NCBI GenBank assembly: GCA_041547565.1
Contig: JBFEUI010000005.1
Coordinates: 1 to 45,866 of the forward strand
Length of the DNA stretch: 45,866 bases
Source of the DNA: JBFEUI01 sp041547565
GTDB taxonomy: Bacteria; Pseudomonadota; Gammaproteobacteria; Thiohalomonadales; Thiohalomonadaceae
Reading direction: 5' to 3'
Under the pieces are notes generated by a model. It ran no database searches, was not told the DNA's origin, and saw only the letters and a list, made by a program, of their open reading frames with translations. The translations under genes and the position numbers were made by a program. This document shows, piece after piece, positions 7,631-15,266 of the stretch (position 1 is the stretch's first letter; each line of letters opens with the position of its first letter).

Positions 7631-9109
7631 ATGCAGATAGCGATTGATCTCGAACCCCTGGATGGGCAATCTCTACAGAATCAGATCTTTGAATCGATTC
7701 GCCGGCAGATCCTGCGCGGACAACTGAAACCTGGCACATCGCTCCCCTCGACCAGGGCGTTGAGTGAGCAGTTGGGCGTGTCAAGAAACACTGTTGTGCG
7801 CGCCTATGATCGCCTGATCGCCGAAGACTACATTTTCACACAAAAAACTGTCGGCACCTTCGTGAACGCCGACATTCCCGAGCGTTCCCTGGTGTTGTCG
7901 GATCTAAAACAGCATGATCAGCTGGCGGGGGAGCAGCAGGCATCTCGCCATCCGGTACTGTTCCGTGGACAGGCCCAGGCCGTGGTTAATCCCAATCACC
8001 ACAAACTTGCAATCGATTTCTGGGTGGGGCGTCCCGATCCCCACTCCTTCCCCACAAAAAGCTGGCGACGCTTGATGCTGCACCACCTGTCACTCGCAGG
8101 TTCAAGGCTGACCGAGTATTCCGATCCGGCAGGTATCCTTGAATTGCGACAGGCGATCGCCGACTACCTGGCTCCCGCACGGGGCATCGACGCAACAGCG
8201 CAACAGGTCATCATTGTGAACGGAAGCCAGGAGGCGCTTAACCTGGTTTCGCGCCTGCTTGTCAGGGAGGGTACGCCGGTTGTGACCGAGTGCCCCTGCT
8301 ATCAGGGTGCAGCCTATGTGTTCGAAAGTTACGGCGCGCAGCTCAATCCGGTACCGGTCGATAATGAGGGCATCGTGGTTGCAAAACTGCCGACCGCTCG
8401 GGTCAGTCTGGCCTATGTTACGCCCTCACACCAATACCCGATGGGCGTCACCTTGACGCTGGAACGTCGCATACGCCTGCTGGAATGGGCGTGGGAGGCT
8501 GGCGCCTATATCGTTGAAGACGATTATGACAGTGACTTCCGTCACCATGGTTCGCCGCTGACGGCCGTTGCCGGCCAGGACCGGCATGGTTGTGTCATCT
8601 ACCTGGGTACCTTCTCCAAATCGATCGGTGCGGGTCTCAGGCTGGGTTATCTGGTCGTGCCCGGTGAACTCATCGAGCCGGCAAGGACTGTCAAGGCGCT
8701 GATGGACAACGGTCACTCCTGGCTGGATCAGGCAATCCTGGCAGACTTTATCGCCAATGGCAGTTATACGACGCACCTGCGGAATATCCGGCATACCTAT
8801 CTTACCCGACGCGACTGTCTTGTGGATGCATTACGTGAGCATTTTGGTGAGGTGCGTTTGTCCGGCATGGACGGCGGCATGCACATCGTATGGCATCTGC
8901 CGGAAAGTTTTCCGACGGCGAGGGATGTGCAGAAGATCGCACAGGATGTCGGCGTGGGTGTCTACTCCCTGGAATCCGCCGCGGCCTGTAATGTCGGGTA
9001 TAGTGATATCAGCGATCGCATCCTGATACTGGGTTATTCTTCCGTCGGGGAGCAACAAATCAGTGACGGGGTGGCAAGGCTTGCGTCTGCTTTGGACAGG
9101 GCGGCATAA
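7631..9109 (+). CDS. MocR/PdxR-type regulator (GntR helix-turn-helix fused to aminotransferase-like domain)
   Basis: A 492-residue transcription factor of the MocR subgroup. Residues about 12-78 form a GntR winged helix (LPSTRALSEQLGVSRNTVVRAYDRL). Residues about 120-490 are a fold-type I aminotransferase domain that binds pyridoxal phosphate as a sensor. The Schiff-base lysine is K330 in TFSKSIGAGLRLGY, and NGSQEALNL and EDDYDSDFRH are the other cofactor-binding motifs. Length fits the family. Well-known members regulate vitamin B6 or GABA genes, but no pdxS/pdxT or gab gene is adjacent. The nearest candidate target is the divergent small membrane gene, or the regulator itself. Confidence 0.9.
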   Translation: MQIAIDLEPLDGQSLQNQIFESIRRQILRGQLKPGTSLPSTRALSEQLGVSRNTVVRAYDRLIAEDYIFTQKTVGTFVNADIPERSLVLSDLKQHDQLAGEQQASRHPVLFRGQAQAVVNPNHHKLAIDFWVGRPDPHSFPTKSWRRLMLHHLSLAGSRLTEYSDPAGILELRQAIADYLAPARGIDATAQQVIIVNGSQEALNLVSRLLVREGTPVVTECPCYQGAAYVFESYGAQLNPVPVDNEGIVVAKLPTARVSLAYVTPSHQYPMGVTLTLERRIRLLEWAWEAGAYIVEDDYDSDFRHHGSPLTAVAGQDRHGCVIYLGTFSKSIGAGLRLGYLVVPGELIEPARTVKALMDNGHSWLDQAILADFIANGSYTTHLRNIRHTYLTRRDCLVDALREHFGEVRLSGMDGGMHIVWHLPESFPTARDVQKIAQDVGVGVYSLESAAACNVGYSDISDRILILGYSSVGEQQISDGVARLASALDRAA

Positions 9110-9242
9110 ATAGTGAAAAGTGCATAGAATGAAAAAGGGCGATAGATCTGCTTTGGCATTGTAAAGATGTATGCTTGATAGGTGGTACCGGCAAAGTTAT
9201 TTAAAGATACGCGTTATGTTGAATCGGTCATAAGAAACCACA

Positions 9243-9815
9243 ATGAACGGAAAATGCCGTCATATCTCAGGGTGCCTTTTTGTGTTGGTGTTTTTACAGG
9301 GGTGCGTGCCCAATGCCACTGTCTATTACCAGCCTTCCGTTGAAGGGGGGAAGTTGCAGGCCGGGTCATGTGTTCCCGTAAAAAATCGTGTTGCTTTTGT
9401 TGTTGGTGATTCGATATTTTCTTCACTTCCCGTATCCGCATATTCAAACTTTTCAGGCAAACGAATCAATCTGTCGCTTTCACTTGGTCCTCCTGCCTGG
9501 CATAAGATCCATTTTTTATCTGAGCGATTCGTTGTTTATGATGTGGACAATGACAAACAATATTCTGATATTACTATTGCTGTAAATCGAGATGATAATA
9601 TCGAATCGTCCAGTACCCCATATCCGGACTACAGTAAATATAAGTCACCTCCTCGCTATAAGTATTTTGACGTTCACATCTCCGTTCCAGACAACAACAG
9701 TGAGACGATAGAGCTTCGAGTTCCCCCGGTTATTGTTAACGATGTAGAGGTGGACTTCCCAATAATACGTTTCCATAGAAAGCTATGGATGGGAATCAGC
9801 CCTTTTAACTGTTGA
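9243..9815 (+). CDS. Uncharacterised lipoprotein, AT-rich orphan
   Basis: A 190-residue product beginning with a lipoprotein signal: a basic start MNGKCRHISG, a hydrophobic core, and a lipobox ending FLQGC (cysteine near residue 21). The rest is probably beta-rich, with YYQPSVEGGKLQAGSCVPVKN near the start. Base composition is visibly AT-rich, with runs of TAT, AAT and GAT codons rare in neighbouring genes, which suggests acquisition by transfer. The ribosome-binding site is poor. It stands alone, in the opposite direction to the SOS cassette that follows. No family was recognised. Confidence 0.6.
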   Translation: MNGKCRHISGCLFVLVFLQGCVPNATVYYQPSVEGGKLQAGSCVPVKNRVAFVVGDSIFSSLPVSAYSNFSGKRINLSLSLGPPAWHKIHFLSERFVVYDVDNDKQYSDITIAVNRDDNIESSSTPYPDYSKYKSPPRYKYFDVHISVPDNNSETIELRVPPVIVNDVEVDFPIIRFHRKLWMGISPFNC

Positions 9816-9861
9816 TGCCTGCTGTGTGTATAAATGCTAAGGGGTAATTTTTCTCTGGCTT

Positions 9862-10269
9862 CTAGCACACTATCCTTGGCCAGCGCGGATGCACCGCATC
9901 GTTCATGACCGGCTCCACGGTGATGACATACACGCGTTGTTCACCGTTCGAGCGCGCGACCAGTCCCTGGATGTATTTTCCCCTGGTCAGGTCATACCAG
10001 TGGCTGTTCTCCTCGATGTCTTTTTCCATGAAACTTTTAACGGGCAGCTTGACCGGCAGCGGGAACCATTTATCCCAGCGTCCCGCACGCACCGACTCCA
10101 GGCGTGCCCAGCCGCCAAGCGGCAACGCACCCGGTTGTGTCTTGCGCCGCCCCCAGGGCAAAAGTATTTTGCTGCCGTCCCTTTTTCTTACCGGCAGCGC
10201 GGCCTGCGGGTTGGGGAAGTAGACGCGAACATCCTGCCCGCCGAAGCTGTAATAGACCCCGCCGCACAT
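9862..10269 (-). CDS. Short SRAP-family protein (YedK/HMCES-like), third gene of the SOS cassette
   Basis: SRAP proteins crosslink through the cysteine exposed after Met1 removal to abasic sites in single-stranded DNA. This 135-residue version starts MCGG (Cys2). It keeps PWG (residues 38-40), ARLE (55-58), a glutamate at E82 (FMEKD) and the histidine H127 in DAVHPRWPRIV, aligning with the YedK core and its IHDRRPLVL-type tail. The asparagine normally before AR (N75 in YedK) is W54 here. YedK has about 220 residues, so this is a minimal form. The ATG (10269-10267) lies one base after the polymerase TGA, so translation is probably coupled. The open frame extends upstream to 10440 only as a shadow of the polymerase gene. 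Confidence 0.75.
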   Translation of the reverse strand: MCGGVYYSFGGQDVRVYFPNPQAALPVRKRDGSKILLPWGRRKTQPGALPLGGWARLESVRAGRWDKWFPLPVKLPVKSFMEKDIEENSHWYDLTRGKYIQGLVARSNGEQRVYVITVEPVMNDAVHPRWPRIVC

Positions 10270-10270
10270 G

Positions 10271-11506
10271 TCAGATGGTTTGCCTGTGGCCGTGGGGCTG
10301 CCATGCCGGGGCGATGACGTTGGGCATGTTCGAGCGGTTGATGAGGCGTGCCGGGGTGAGCGAGCATTCGCCGTAGCGTACATTGATATGATCCATGACC
10401 GCGTTGCTGCACTGTCGCCGGTCTGCCGGTTGTGGTGCATCGAACAGCTCCAGTTGTCCTGCCGCGGCGCGCGGGTCGAGGGCGGTGATCTGCACCTGGC
10501 TGACGCCGTTGCCGTCCCACTGCTCCTCCAGCATGCGGCGGGCCAGCGTCATCACCGCCGCGCCGTCATCGGTGGCCGTTGCCGTGCGGTAGTGGCCGCC
10601 GAACCAGCCGTGCGCGACAGAACGCAGGCCGATGAAAAAGTGCTGTGCCACCAGGCCGTGGCGGCGCAGGCGGGTGCCGACCTTGAAGCTCATGTGCTCC
10701 AGGTAGGTGAGAATGACCTGCTCATCGCGGGTATCCGGCGGCATTACCTTGCCGTGACCGATGCTTTTGGGCGAGGCCACGCGCGTTTCCACACGGGTGG
10801 GGTCCAGCCCCTGCGCCATGAGCCAGATGCGCCGCCCGACGTTGCCGAAGCGGCGGCCCAGCTCGCTGACGGGCAGCGCCGCCATGTCGCCGCAGCGGTG
10901 CACCCCGCGCTCGGCGAGAAAGCGGCCGACGCCGCGGGCGATGCCGCACAGTTCCGTTACCGGCACCGGTTCGAGCCGTGCCGCTGCCTCCCAGGGCGGA
11001 ATGACGGTCAGGCCATCGGGCTTGTTCTGTTTGGCCGCCCACTTGGCGGTGGTCTTGTCCCCCGACACCCCCACCGAGCAGAGGATGCCGGCGGTATCGA
11101 ACACCAGCTGTTTGACGCGCTGTCCGATCTGCGCGGGTGTGCCGTGCAGCCTCTGGCAGCGGGTCACATCAAGAAAGGCCTCGTCAACGGAGAAGACCTC
11201 CACATCGGGGGTGATTGCGCTCAGGGCATCCATGATGGCGGTGGAGACCCGGGCATAGCGCTGCGGCCGTGCCGGCACCTGGATAAACCCGGGGCACAGG
11301 GCCCGGGCCTCTTTCAGCCGCATGCCGGTTTTGATGCCGTGGGCGCGTGCCTCGTAGGAGCAGGTGATAATGCAGGTGCCGGTCGCGCCATTGGTAATGC
11401 CGATGGCCCGTCCCTCCAGTTCGGGGTGGTCCTTCTGCTCAATCGAGGCGAAGAAGGCGTTCATGTCCACCAGGATGATGGCGCGCTCCCAGGGATGGGT
11501 ATTCAT
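10271..11506 (-). CDS. Y-family translesion DNA polymerase
   Basis: A 411-residue error-prone polymerase that bypasses lesions stalling the replicative enzyme. The palm-domain metal ligands are visible: D14 in ILVDMNAFFASIEQ and D108-E109 in FSVDEAFLD. The helix-hairpin-helix region (VTELCGIARGVGRFLAERGV) and a C-terminal little-finger domain follow. Length and sequence place it in the DinB/UmuC superfamily; I do not assign it firmly to Pol IV or UmuC. The GTG/ATG region overlaps the lexA stop codon by one base (TGATG), and one base separates its own stop from the SRAP gene, so the three form one transcription unit. A beta-clamp-binding tail is not obvious. Confidence 0.92.
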   Translation of the reverse strand: MNTHPWERAIILVDMNAFFASIEQKDHPELEGRAIGITNGATGTCIITCSYEARAHGIKTGMRLKEARALCPGFIQVPARPQRYARVSTAIMDALSAITPDVEVFSVDEAFLDVTRCQRLHGTPAQIGQRVKQLVFDTAGILCSVGVSGDKTTAKWAAKQNKPDGLTVIPPWEAAARLEPVPVTELCGIARGVGRFLAERGVHRCGDMAALPVSELGRRFGNVGRRIWLMAQGLDPTRVETRVASPKSIGHGKVMPPDTRDEQVILTYLEHMSFKVGTRLRRHGLVAQHFFIGLRSVAHGWFGGHYRTATATDDGAAVMTLARRMLEEQWDGNGVSQVQITALDPRAAAGQLELFDAPQPADRRQCSNAVMDHINVRYGECSLTPARLINRSNMPNVIAPAWQPHGHRQTI

Positions 11507-12099
11507 CAGCGGTAGCTGCGCAGCTGGCCGACCACCACGCCCTGGATGCGTACGCGGGAGGCCGGGTAGACCATCGGCGGGATCGCCGAATTCTCGGCGA
11601 TCAGTTCAATGGTGCCGTCCCTGCGCCGGTTAAGGCGTTTGAGGGTCGCCTCTTCGCCGTCGATCAGCGCCACGACAATCTCGCCGTTGCGTGCGGTATC
11701 GGCATGTTCGACGACAACCGTGTCCCCGTCGAGGATGCCGATGCCGGTCATCGAATCACCCACCACACGCAGGGCGTAGCGCCGCGGCCCCAGCAGAAAC
11801 TCGCTCAGGTCGAGGGTCTCCTCGCCGGGGATCGCCTCGATTGGTTGTCCGGCGGCGATGCGCCCGAGCAGGGGGAGGGTGCGGTTGTCCTGCTGCTCGG
11901 TGAGCCGCAGCGAGCGCCAGCTGGAGGACTCGCGAAACAGGTAGCCCTTGTCGACGAGGGTCTGCACCAGGCGGTGCACGGCGCCGCGCGAACTGACACC
12001 AATCGCTGCGCCGATCTCCTCCAGCGTGGGGGCGTGGCCGTGCCGCTGTGTGTAGTCGCGGATGGACTCAAGGGCGTTTTGTTGCTGTCGTGTGAGCAT
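11506..12099 (-). CDS. lexA: LexA-type SOS repressor
   Basis: A 197-residue repressor that self-cleaves when RecA filaments form. An N-terminal winged helix (residues about 1-65, TLEEIGAAIGVSSRGAVHRL) is joined to an S24 peptidase domain. The Ala83-Gly84 cleavage site (RIAAGQP), catalytic Ser116 (GDSMTG) and Lys154 (ATLKRLN) are all present, so cleavage should work. The recognition helix SSRGAVHRL differs from the E. coli LexA helix, and the operator before the gene is not the E. coli CTGT-N8-ACAG type. It heads the operon lexA-polymerase-SRAP, overlapping the polymerase by one base. It may be a second, cassette-specific LexA; another copy elsewhere cannot be excluded. Confidence 0.9.
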   Translation of the reverse strand: MLTRQQQNALESIRDYTQRHGHAPTLEEIGAAIGVSSRGAVHRLVQTLVDKGYLFRESSSWRSLRLTEQQDNRTLPLLGRIAAGQPIEAIPGEETLDLSEFLLGPRRYALRVVGDSMTGIGILDGDTVVVEHADTARNGEIVVALIDGEEATLKRLNRRRDGTIELIAENSAIPPMVYPASRVRIQGVVVGQLRSYR

Positions 12100-12105
12100 G
12101 AGAAT

Positions 12106-12150
12106 GTTCTCTGAATGTTTTCATTAAAGGATAGAGAACATTTTGAGAAC
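12106..12150 (-). promoter_or_regulatory. Putative LexA operator pair upstream of lexA (GAAC-N7-GAAC)
   Basis: On the plus strand GAAC (12136-12139) and GAAC (12147-12150) form a perfect direct repeat with seven bases between, an 11-bp period. A second, imperfect site, GTTC-N7-GTTT (12106-12109, 12117-12120), is inverted relative to the first. The two 17-bp arms (12106-12122 and 12134-12150) match as inverted complements at 14 of 17 positions. They begin seven bases from the lexA start codon, ideally placed for autoregulation. Direct GTTC-N7-GTTC boxes are established for alphaproteobacterial LexA. Binding here is inferred from position and pattern. Confidence 0.6.
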
Positions 12151-12175
12151 AATCAACGGGGAGGGCCGCCTGTTT

Positions 12176-12721
12176 TCAGTCGAAGGTGTCCCGGTGCGTG
12201 CCCTGTCTGGGTGTCTTTATGCCGGCGCTTTTTTCCAGCTGCTCGATGACCCGCGCGCTGGTCAGCAGGTGGGACAGGGGCTCTGGTTGGAGCGGCTCGG
12301 TGCCGAGCGGCAGGTGCCTGAGCTGCTGGTGGCGCTGCAGCACCATGAAGTAGTCAGCCGGCGCGAACAGCAGCCGTGCCTCCTCGAAACCGGTGTCCAG
12401 GTGTAGCCAGGCGCCGTCGAGACGGCGGCTGATGAGCAGCTGGCCGTAGACAAGCTCGACAAGGGCCTTGCCGCGGTGGCTGGTGCGGCAGCGGTGGCTG
12501 AGGCGCTGGTAGCGGTCGTCAACGGATTCACCCAGCCAGAAGCGGGCGATCATCTCTGCCAGCTCGCAGCTGATGCACGAGGCCCCCCGGCGAAACCGGG
12601 TCTGCCGGCGCTGCGTGGCCCGGGCGAGGCAGGCACGGGCCGTCTCCGCAGACAGTGGGTCGGCGTACCACTGTCCCAGTATTCTCCTTGTATTGTCGCT
12701 GTGGGCCGCGGGCATGGTCAT
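12176..12721 (-). CDS. Uncharacterised protein upstream of the SOS cassette
   Basis: Not recognised. The 181-residue product is soluble, arginine-rich and mostly helical, with two cysteines close together (ASCISCELAEM, residues about 47-50, CxxC) and two more (CLARA near residue 30, CRTSH near 77). There is no signal peptide or membrane segment. It lies between the LysR gene and lexA on the same strand; its stop is 76 bases upstream of the lexA start, with the putative LexA operators in that gap. It may be independent of the SOS cassette. The ATG at 12721 is 35 bases after the LysR stop, so it could instead be co-transcribed with the regulator. Confidence 0.55.
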   Translation of the reverse strand: MTMPAAHSDNTRRILGQWYADPLSAETARACLARATQRRQTRFRRGASCISCELAEMIARFWLGESVDDRYQRLSHRCRTSHRGKALVELVYGQLLISRRLDGAWLHLDTGFEEARLLFAPADYFMVLQRHQQLRHLPLGTEPLQPEPLSHLLTSARVIEQLEKSAGIKTPRQGTHRDTFD

Positions 12722-12756
12722 CCGGTTTTTAGTGCGTGGCAGCAGCGGGCGTGCCG

Positions 12757-13623
12757 CTATGACTGTTTCAGCAGTTTTATCAGCTCTGTAGCCGCATTGG
12801 AAAGTGAGCGTGCCCGGTGCTTGACGATGCCTAGGCTGCGACCGATATCCAGTTCGCCGATGCGTATCTCCTTGAGCTCCTCATCCAGCATGGTAGCCGG
12901 CAGGATGCTCCATCCCATCCCGACGGTGACCAGCATCTTGATGGTCTCCAGGTAATTGGTCGACAGATCGACCCGCGGGGTGATCCCCTGCTTGGCCAGG
13001 GCGGTGTCGATGAGCGCACGGGTGTAGGTGCCGGTCCCGGGCAGTATGGCCGGGTAGCGGTTGAGCTGTTCGATATCCGCGCCGGCCGCGGCCAGCGGAT
13101 GGTCGACGGCACACACCATGATCAGATGATCCGGCCAGATCTCCTCGCTTTCAAGGTGGGGCGGGCTTTTTGGCGGCAGGGTGACGATGCCCAGTTCCAG
13201 TTCGCCGCTCTCCACGCGGTTGATGACATCCTCGGAGCCGAGAAACTGCAGGTCGAGTTCCACGTCCGGGTAGGCGGCGCGGTATTCGCGCAGCAGCGTG
13301 GGCAGGCGGTGCAAGCCGATATGGTGGCTGGTGCCAACACTCAGCTGACCGGCGACATGGCCGCTCAGGTTGGCCAGGGCGCGCCGGGTGTCGCGCAGCT
13401 CGTCGAGAATGCGCTGGGCACGGGGCAGCAGCGCCTTGCCCGCCTGGGTCAACTCGATGTGCCGGCCGAAGCGGTCGAACAGGCGGTTGTCGAGCTCGTC
13501 CTCCAGTAGGGCGATGCGCTTGCTGATGGCCGGCTGGGTCAGAAACAGCCGCTCGGCGGCCTGGGAGAAGGAGCCGGTTTCGGCGACGGCCAGAAAGGCC
13601 TGCAGTTCTGCAATATCCATCAT
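12757..13623 (-). CDS. LysR-family transcriptional regulator divergent from leuC
   Basis: A 288-residue regulator with an N-terminal winged helix (ELQAFLAVAETGSFSQAAER, then LFLTQPAISKRI) and a C-terminal effector domain with the SELGIV-like strand ELELGIVTLPP. The open frame extends to 13650, but that codon is TTG. ATG 13623 matches the usual LysR N-terminus and has GGA upstream; ATG 13620 is the next codon. A LysR gene facing leuC is a recurring arrangement in gammaproteobacteria and suggests control of leuCDB, but the effector is unknown. The 125-bp gap between the two starts should hold its binding site. Confidence 0.92.
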   Translation of the reverse strand: MMDIAELQAFLAVAETGSFSQAAERLFLTQPAISKRIALLEDELDNRLFDRFGRHIELTQAGKALLPRAQRILDELRDTRRALANLSGHVAGQLSVGTSHHIGLHRLPTLLREYRAAYPDVELDLQFLGSEDVINRVESGELELGIVTLPPKSPPHLESEEIWPDHLIMVCAVDHPLAAAGADIEQLNRYPAILPGTGTYTRALIDTALAKQGITPRVDLSTNYLETIKMLVTVGMGWSILPATMLDEELKEIRIGELDIGRSLGIVKHRARSLSNAATELIKLLKQS

Positions 13624-13660
13624 GTATCCATGCTGTATGGGGAACGTCAAATGCTAAAAC

Positions 13661-13678
13661 TATATGGAATAGAATATA
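13661..13678. promoter_or_regulatory. Candidate LysR-type binding site between the regulator and leuC
   Basis: TATAT (13661-13665) and ATATA (13674-13678) form an inverted repeat across eight bases in the AT-rich centre of the divergent gap, 71-88 bases before leuC. This resembles the dyads bound by LysR regulators, but the arms are short and simple in composition, so chance is possible. Confidence 0.35.
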
Positions 13679-13748
13679 TGAAAAATATGAATTTGTGTAA
13701 TGGGAGGTGCTTGGCTAGACTCTCCATCAGTTAAAAGAGGATGGAACG

Positions 13749-15155
13749 ATGGCAGGAAAGACGCTTTACGAGAAATTGTGGGATGCCCACGTGGTGCGCA
13801 CCGACGAGGACGGCACCGCACTGATCTATATCGATCGTCATCTGGTCCACGAAGTGACCTCGCCCCAGGCGTTCGAGGGCTTGCGCATTGCCGGCAGAAA
13901 GCTCTGGCGCACCGACACGGTGGTGGCGACCCCGGATCACAATGTCCCGACCACCGACCGCTCCAAGGGGATTGCCGATCCCGTCTCACGTACCCAGGTG
14001 GAGACCCTGGACAGTAATTGCCGGGAGTTCGGCATTACCGAATTCAAGATGGACGATATCCGTCAGGGCATTGTCCATGTCATCGGGCCGGAAGAGGGGG
14101 CCACGCTGCCCGGCATGACCGTGGTCTGTGGCGACTCCCACACCTCCACCCACGGCGCCTTTGGCGCGCTGGCCTTCGGTATCGGCACCTCCGAGGTCGA
14201 GCACGTGCTGGCCACCCAGTGCCTGGTGCAGAAAAAGTCGAAGACCATGCTGATCTCGGTCAACGGCGAGGTGGGACCGGGCGTGACCGCCAAGGACATC
14301 GTGCTGGCGATCATCGGCGAGATCGGCACCGCCGGCGGTACCGGTTACGCCATCGAGTTTGGCGGCCAGGCGATACAGGAACTGTCAATCGAAGGGCGCA
14401 TGACGGTATGCAACATGGCCATTGAGGCCGGGGCACGGGCCGGTATCGTTGCAGCGGATGAGAAGACCATCGAATATGTCTACGGCCGTCCCTATGCACC
14501 GAAGGGCGACGACTGGGACAAGGCGGTCACCGCCTGGTTCGACCTGCACAGCGATGACGATGCCGAGTTTGACCGCGTGGTGAATATCGATGCGGCGAGC
14601 CTCAGGCCCAAGGTTACCTGGGGGACCTCGCCCGAGATGGTGGTCGCCATCGATGCCGCGGTGCCGAACCCCGATGAAGAACACGACGCGGTGAAGGCCG
14701 AGGGCATGCGCCGCGCACTGGCCTACATGGGACTGGAGGCGGGCACCCCGATTAGCGATATCGCGGTCGACAAGGTGTTTATCGGCTCCTGCACCAACTC
14801 GCGTATTGAAGACCTGCGTGCGGCGGCGGCGGTGGCCAAGGGACGCAAGGTGGCCGACAGCGTCAAGCAGGCCCTGGTGGTGCCCGGCTCGGGGCTGGTC
14901 AAGCAGCAGGCCGAGCAGGAGGGTTTGGACAAGATCTTTATCGAGGCCGGTTTTGAGTGGCGCGAGCCGGGCTGTTCCATGTGCCTGGCGATGAATGCCG
15001 ACCGTCTTGAACCGGGTGAGCGCTGCGCCTCGACCTCGAACCGCAACTTCGAGGGGCGCCAGGGCAAGGATGGGCGGACCCATCTGGTCAGTCCGGCGAT
15101 GGCGGCTGCTGCCGCGATAAAGGGACACTTCACCGATGTCCGTGATTGGGAGTAG
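13749..15155 (+). CDS. leuC: 3-isopropylmalate dehydratase large subunit
   Basis: With LeuD it isomerises 2-isopropylmalate to 3-isopropylmalate in leucine synthesis, using a [4Fe-4S] cluster like aconitase. The 468-residue length is standard. The cluster ligands are visible as C348 (GSCTNSR), C409 and C412 (PGCSMCLAMN). CGDSHTSTHGAFG near residue 130 and the terminal AAAAIKGHFTDVR are further family signatures. ATG 13749 is preceded by GAGGA with suitable spacing. It is the first gene of leuC-leuD-leuB, whose gaps are each filled by a family A inverted-repeat element. Confidence 0.97.
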   Translation: MAGKTLYEKLWDAHVVRTDEDGTALIYIDRHLVHEVTSPQAFEGLRIAGRKLWRTDTVVATPDHNVPTTDRSKGIADPVSRTQVETLDSNCREFGITEFKMDDIRQGIVHVIGPEEGATLPGMTVVCGDSHTSTHGAFGALAFGIGTSEVEHVLATQCLVQKKSKTMLISVNGEVGPGVTAKDIVLAIIGEIGTAGGTGYAIEFGGQAIQELSIEGRMTVCNMAIEAGARAGIVAADEKTIEYVYGRPYAPKGDDWDKAVTAWFDLHSDDDAEFDRVVNIDAASLRPKVTWGTSPEMVVAIDAAVPNPDEEHDAVKAEGMRRALAYMGLEAGTPISDIAVDKVFIGSCTNSRIEDLRAAAAVAKGRKVADSVKQALVVPGSGLVKQQAEQEGLDKIFIEAGFEWREPGCSMCLAMNADRLEPGERCASTSNRNFEGRQGKDGRTHLVSPAMAAAAAIKGHFTDVRDWE

Positions 15156-15156
15156 T

Positions 15157-15245
15157 AACGCAAAGAACGCAAAGGCGCTGAGGACGCAAAGTTATTGTGT
15201 AAATAACTTTCTCTGCGTGCTTTGCGGCTCCGCGCGCTCTGCGTT
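15157..15245. repeat. Intergenic inverted-repeat element, family A copy 2
   Basis: The left arm (15157-15196) repeats ACGCAAAG-type words and the right arm (15202-15245) repeats the complements CTTTGCG and CTCTGCG. The inner GTTATT/AATAAC pair is perfect, with only a short loop, so the RNA should form a long imperfect hairpin. It ends about 21 bases before the leuD start. Confidence 0.75.
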
Positions 15246-15266
15246 TAACTGAGGTCTTAAAAAGAT

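Noticed and set aside
10070..10440. 5' extension of the SRAP frame beyond ATG 10269
   Set aside because: The extra codons lie inside the polymerase gene. SRAP proteins need Cys as the second residue, which only the 10269 start gives.
10268..11515. A 415-codon open frame on the plus strand opposite the Y-family polymerase
   Set aside because: It is a GC-rich antisense shadow; the minus-strand product has clear polymerase motifs and operon coupling, while the plus-strand product matches nothing.
13624..13748. A leucine leader peptide before leuC
   Set aside because: No short frame rich in Leu codons or terminator hairpin; the divergent LysR gene suggests a different control.
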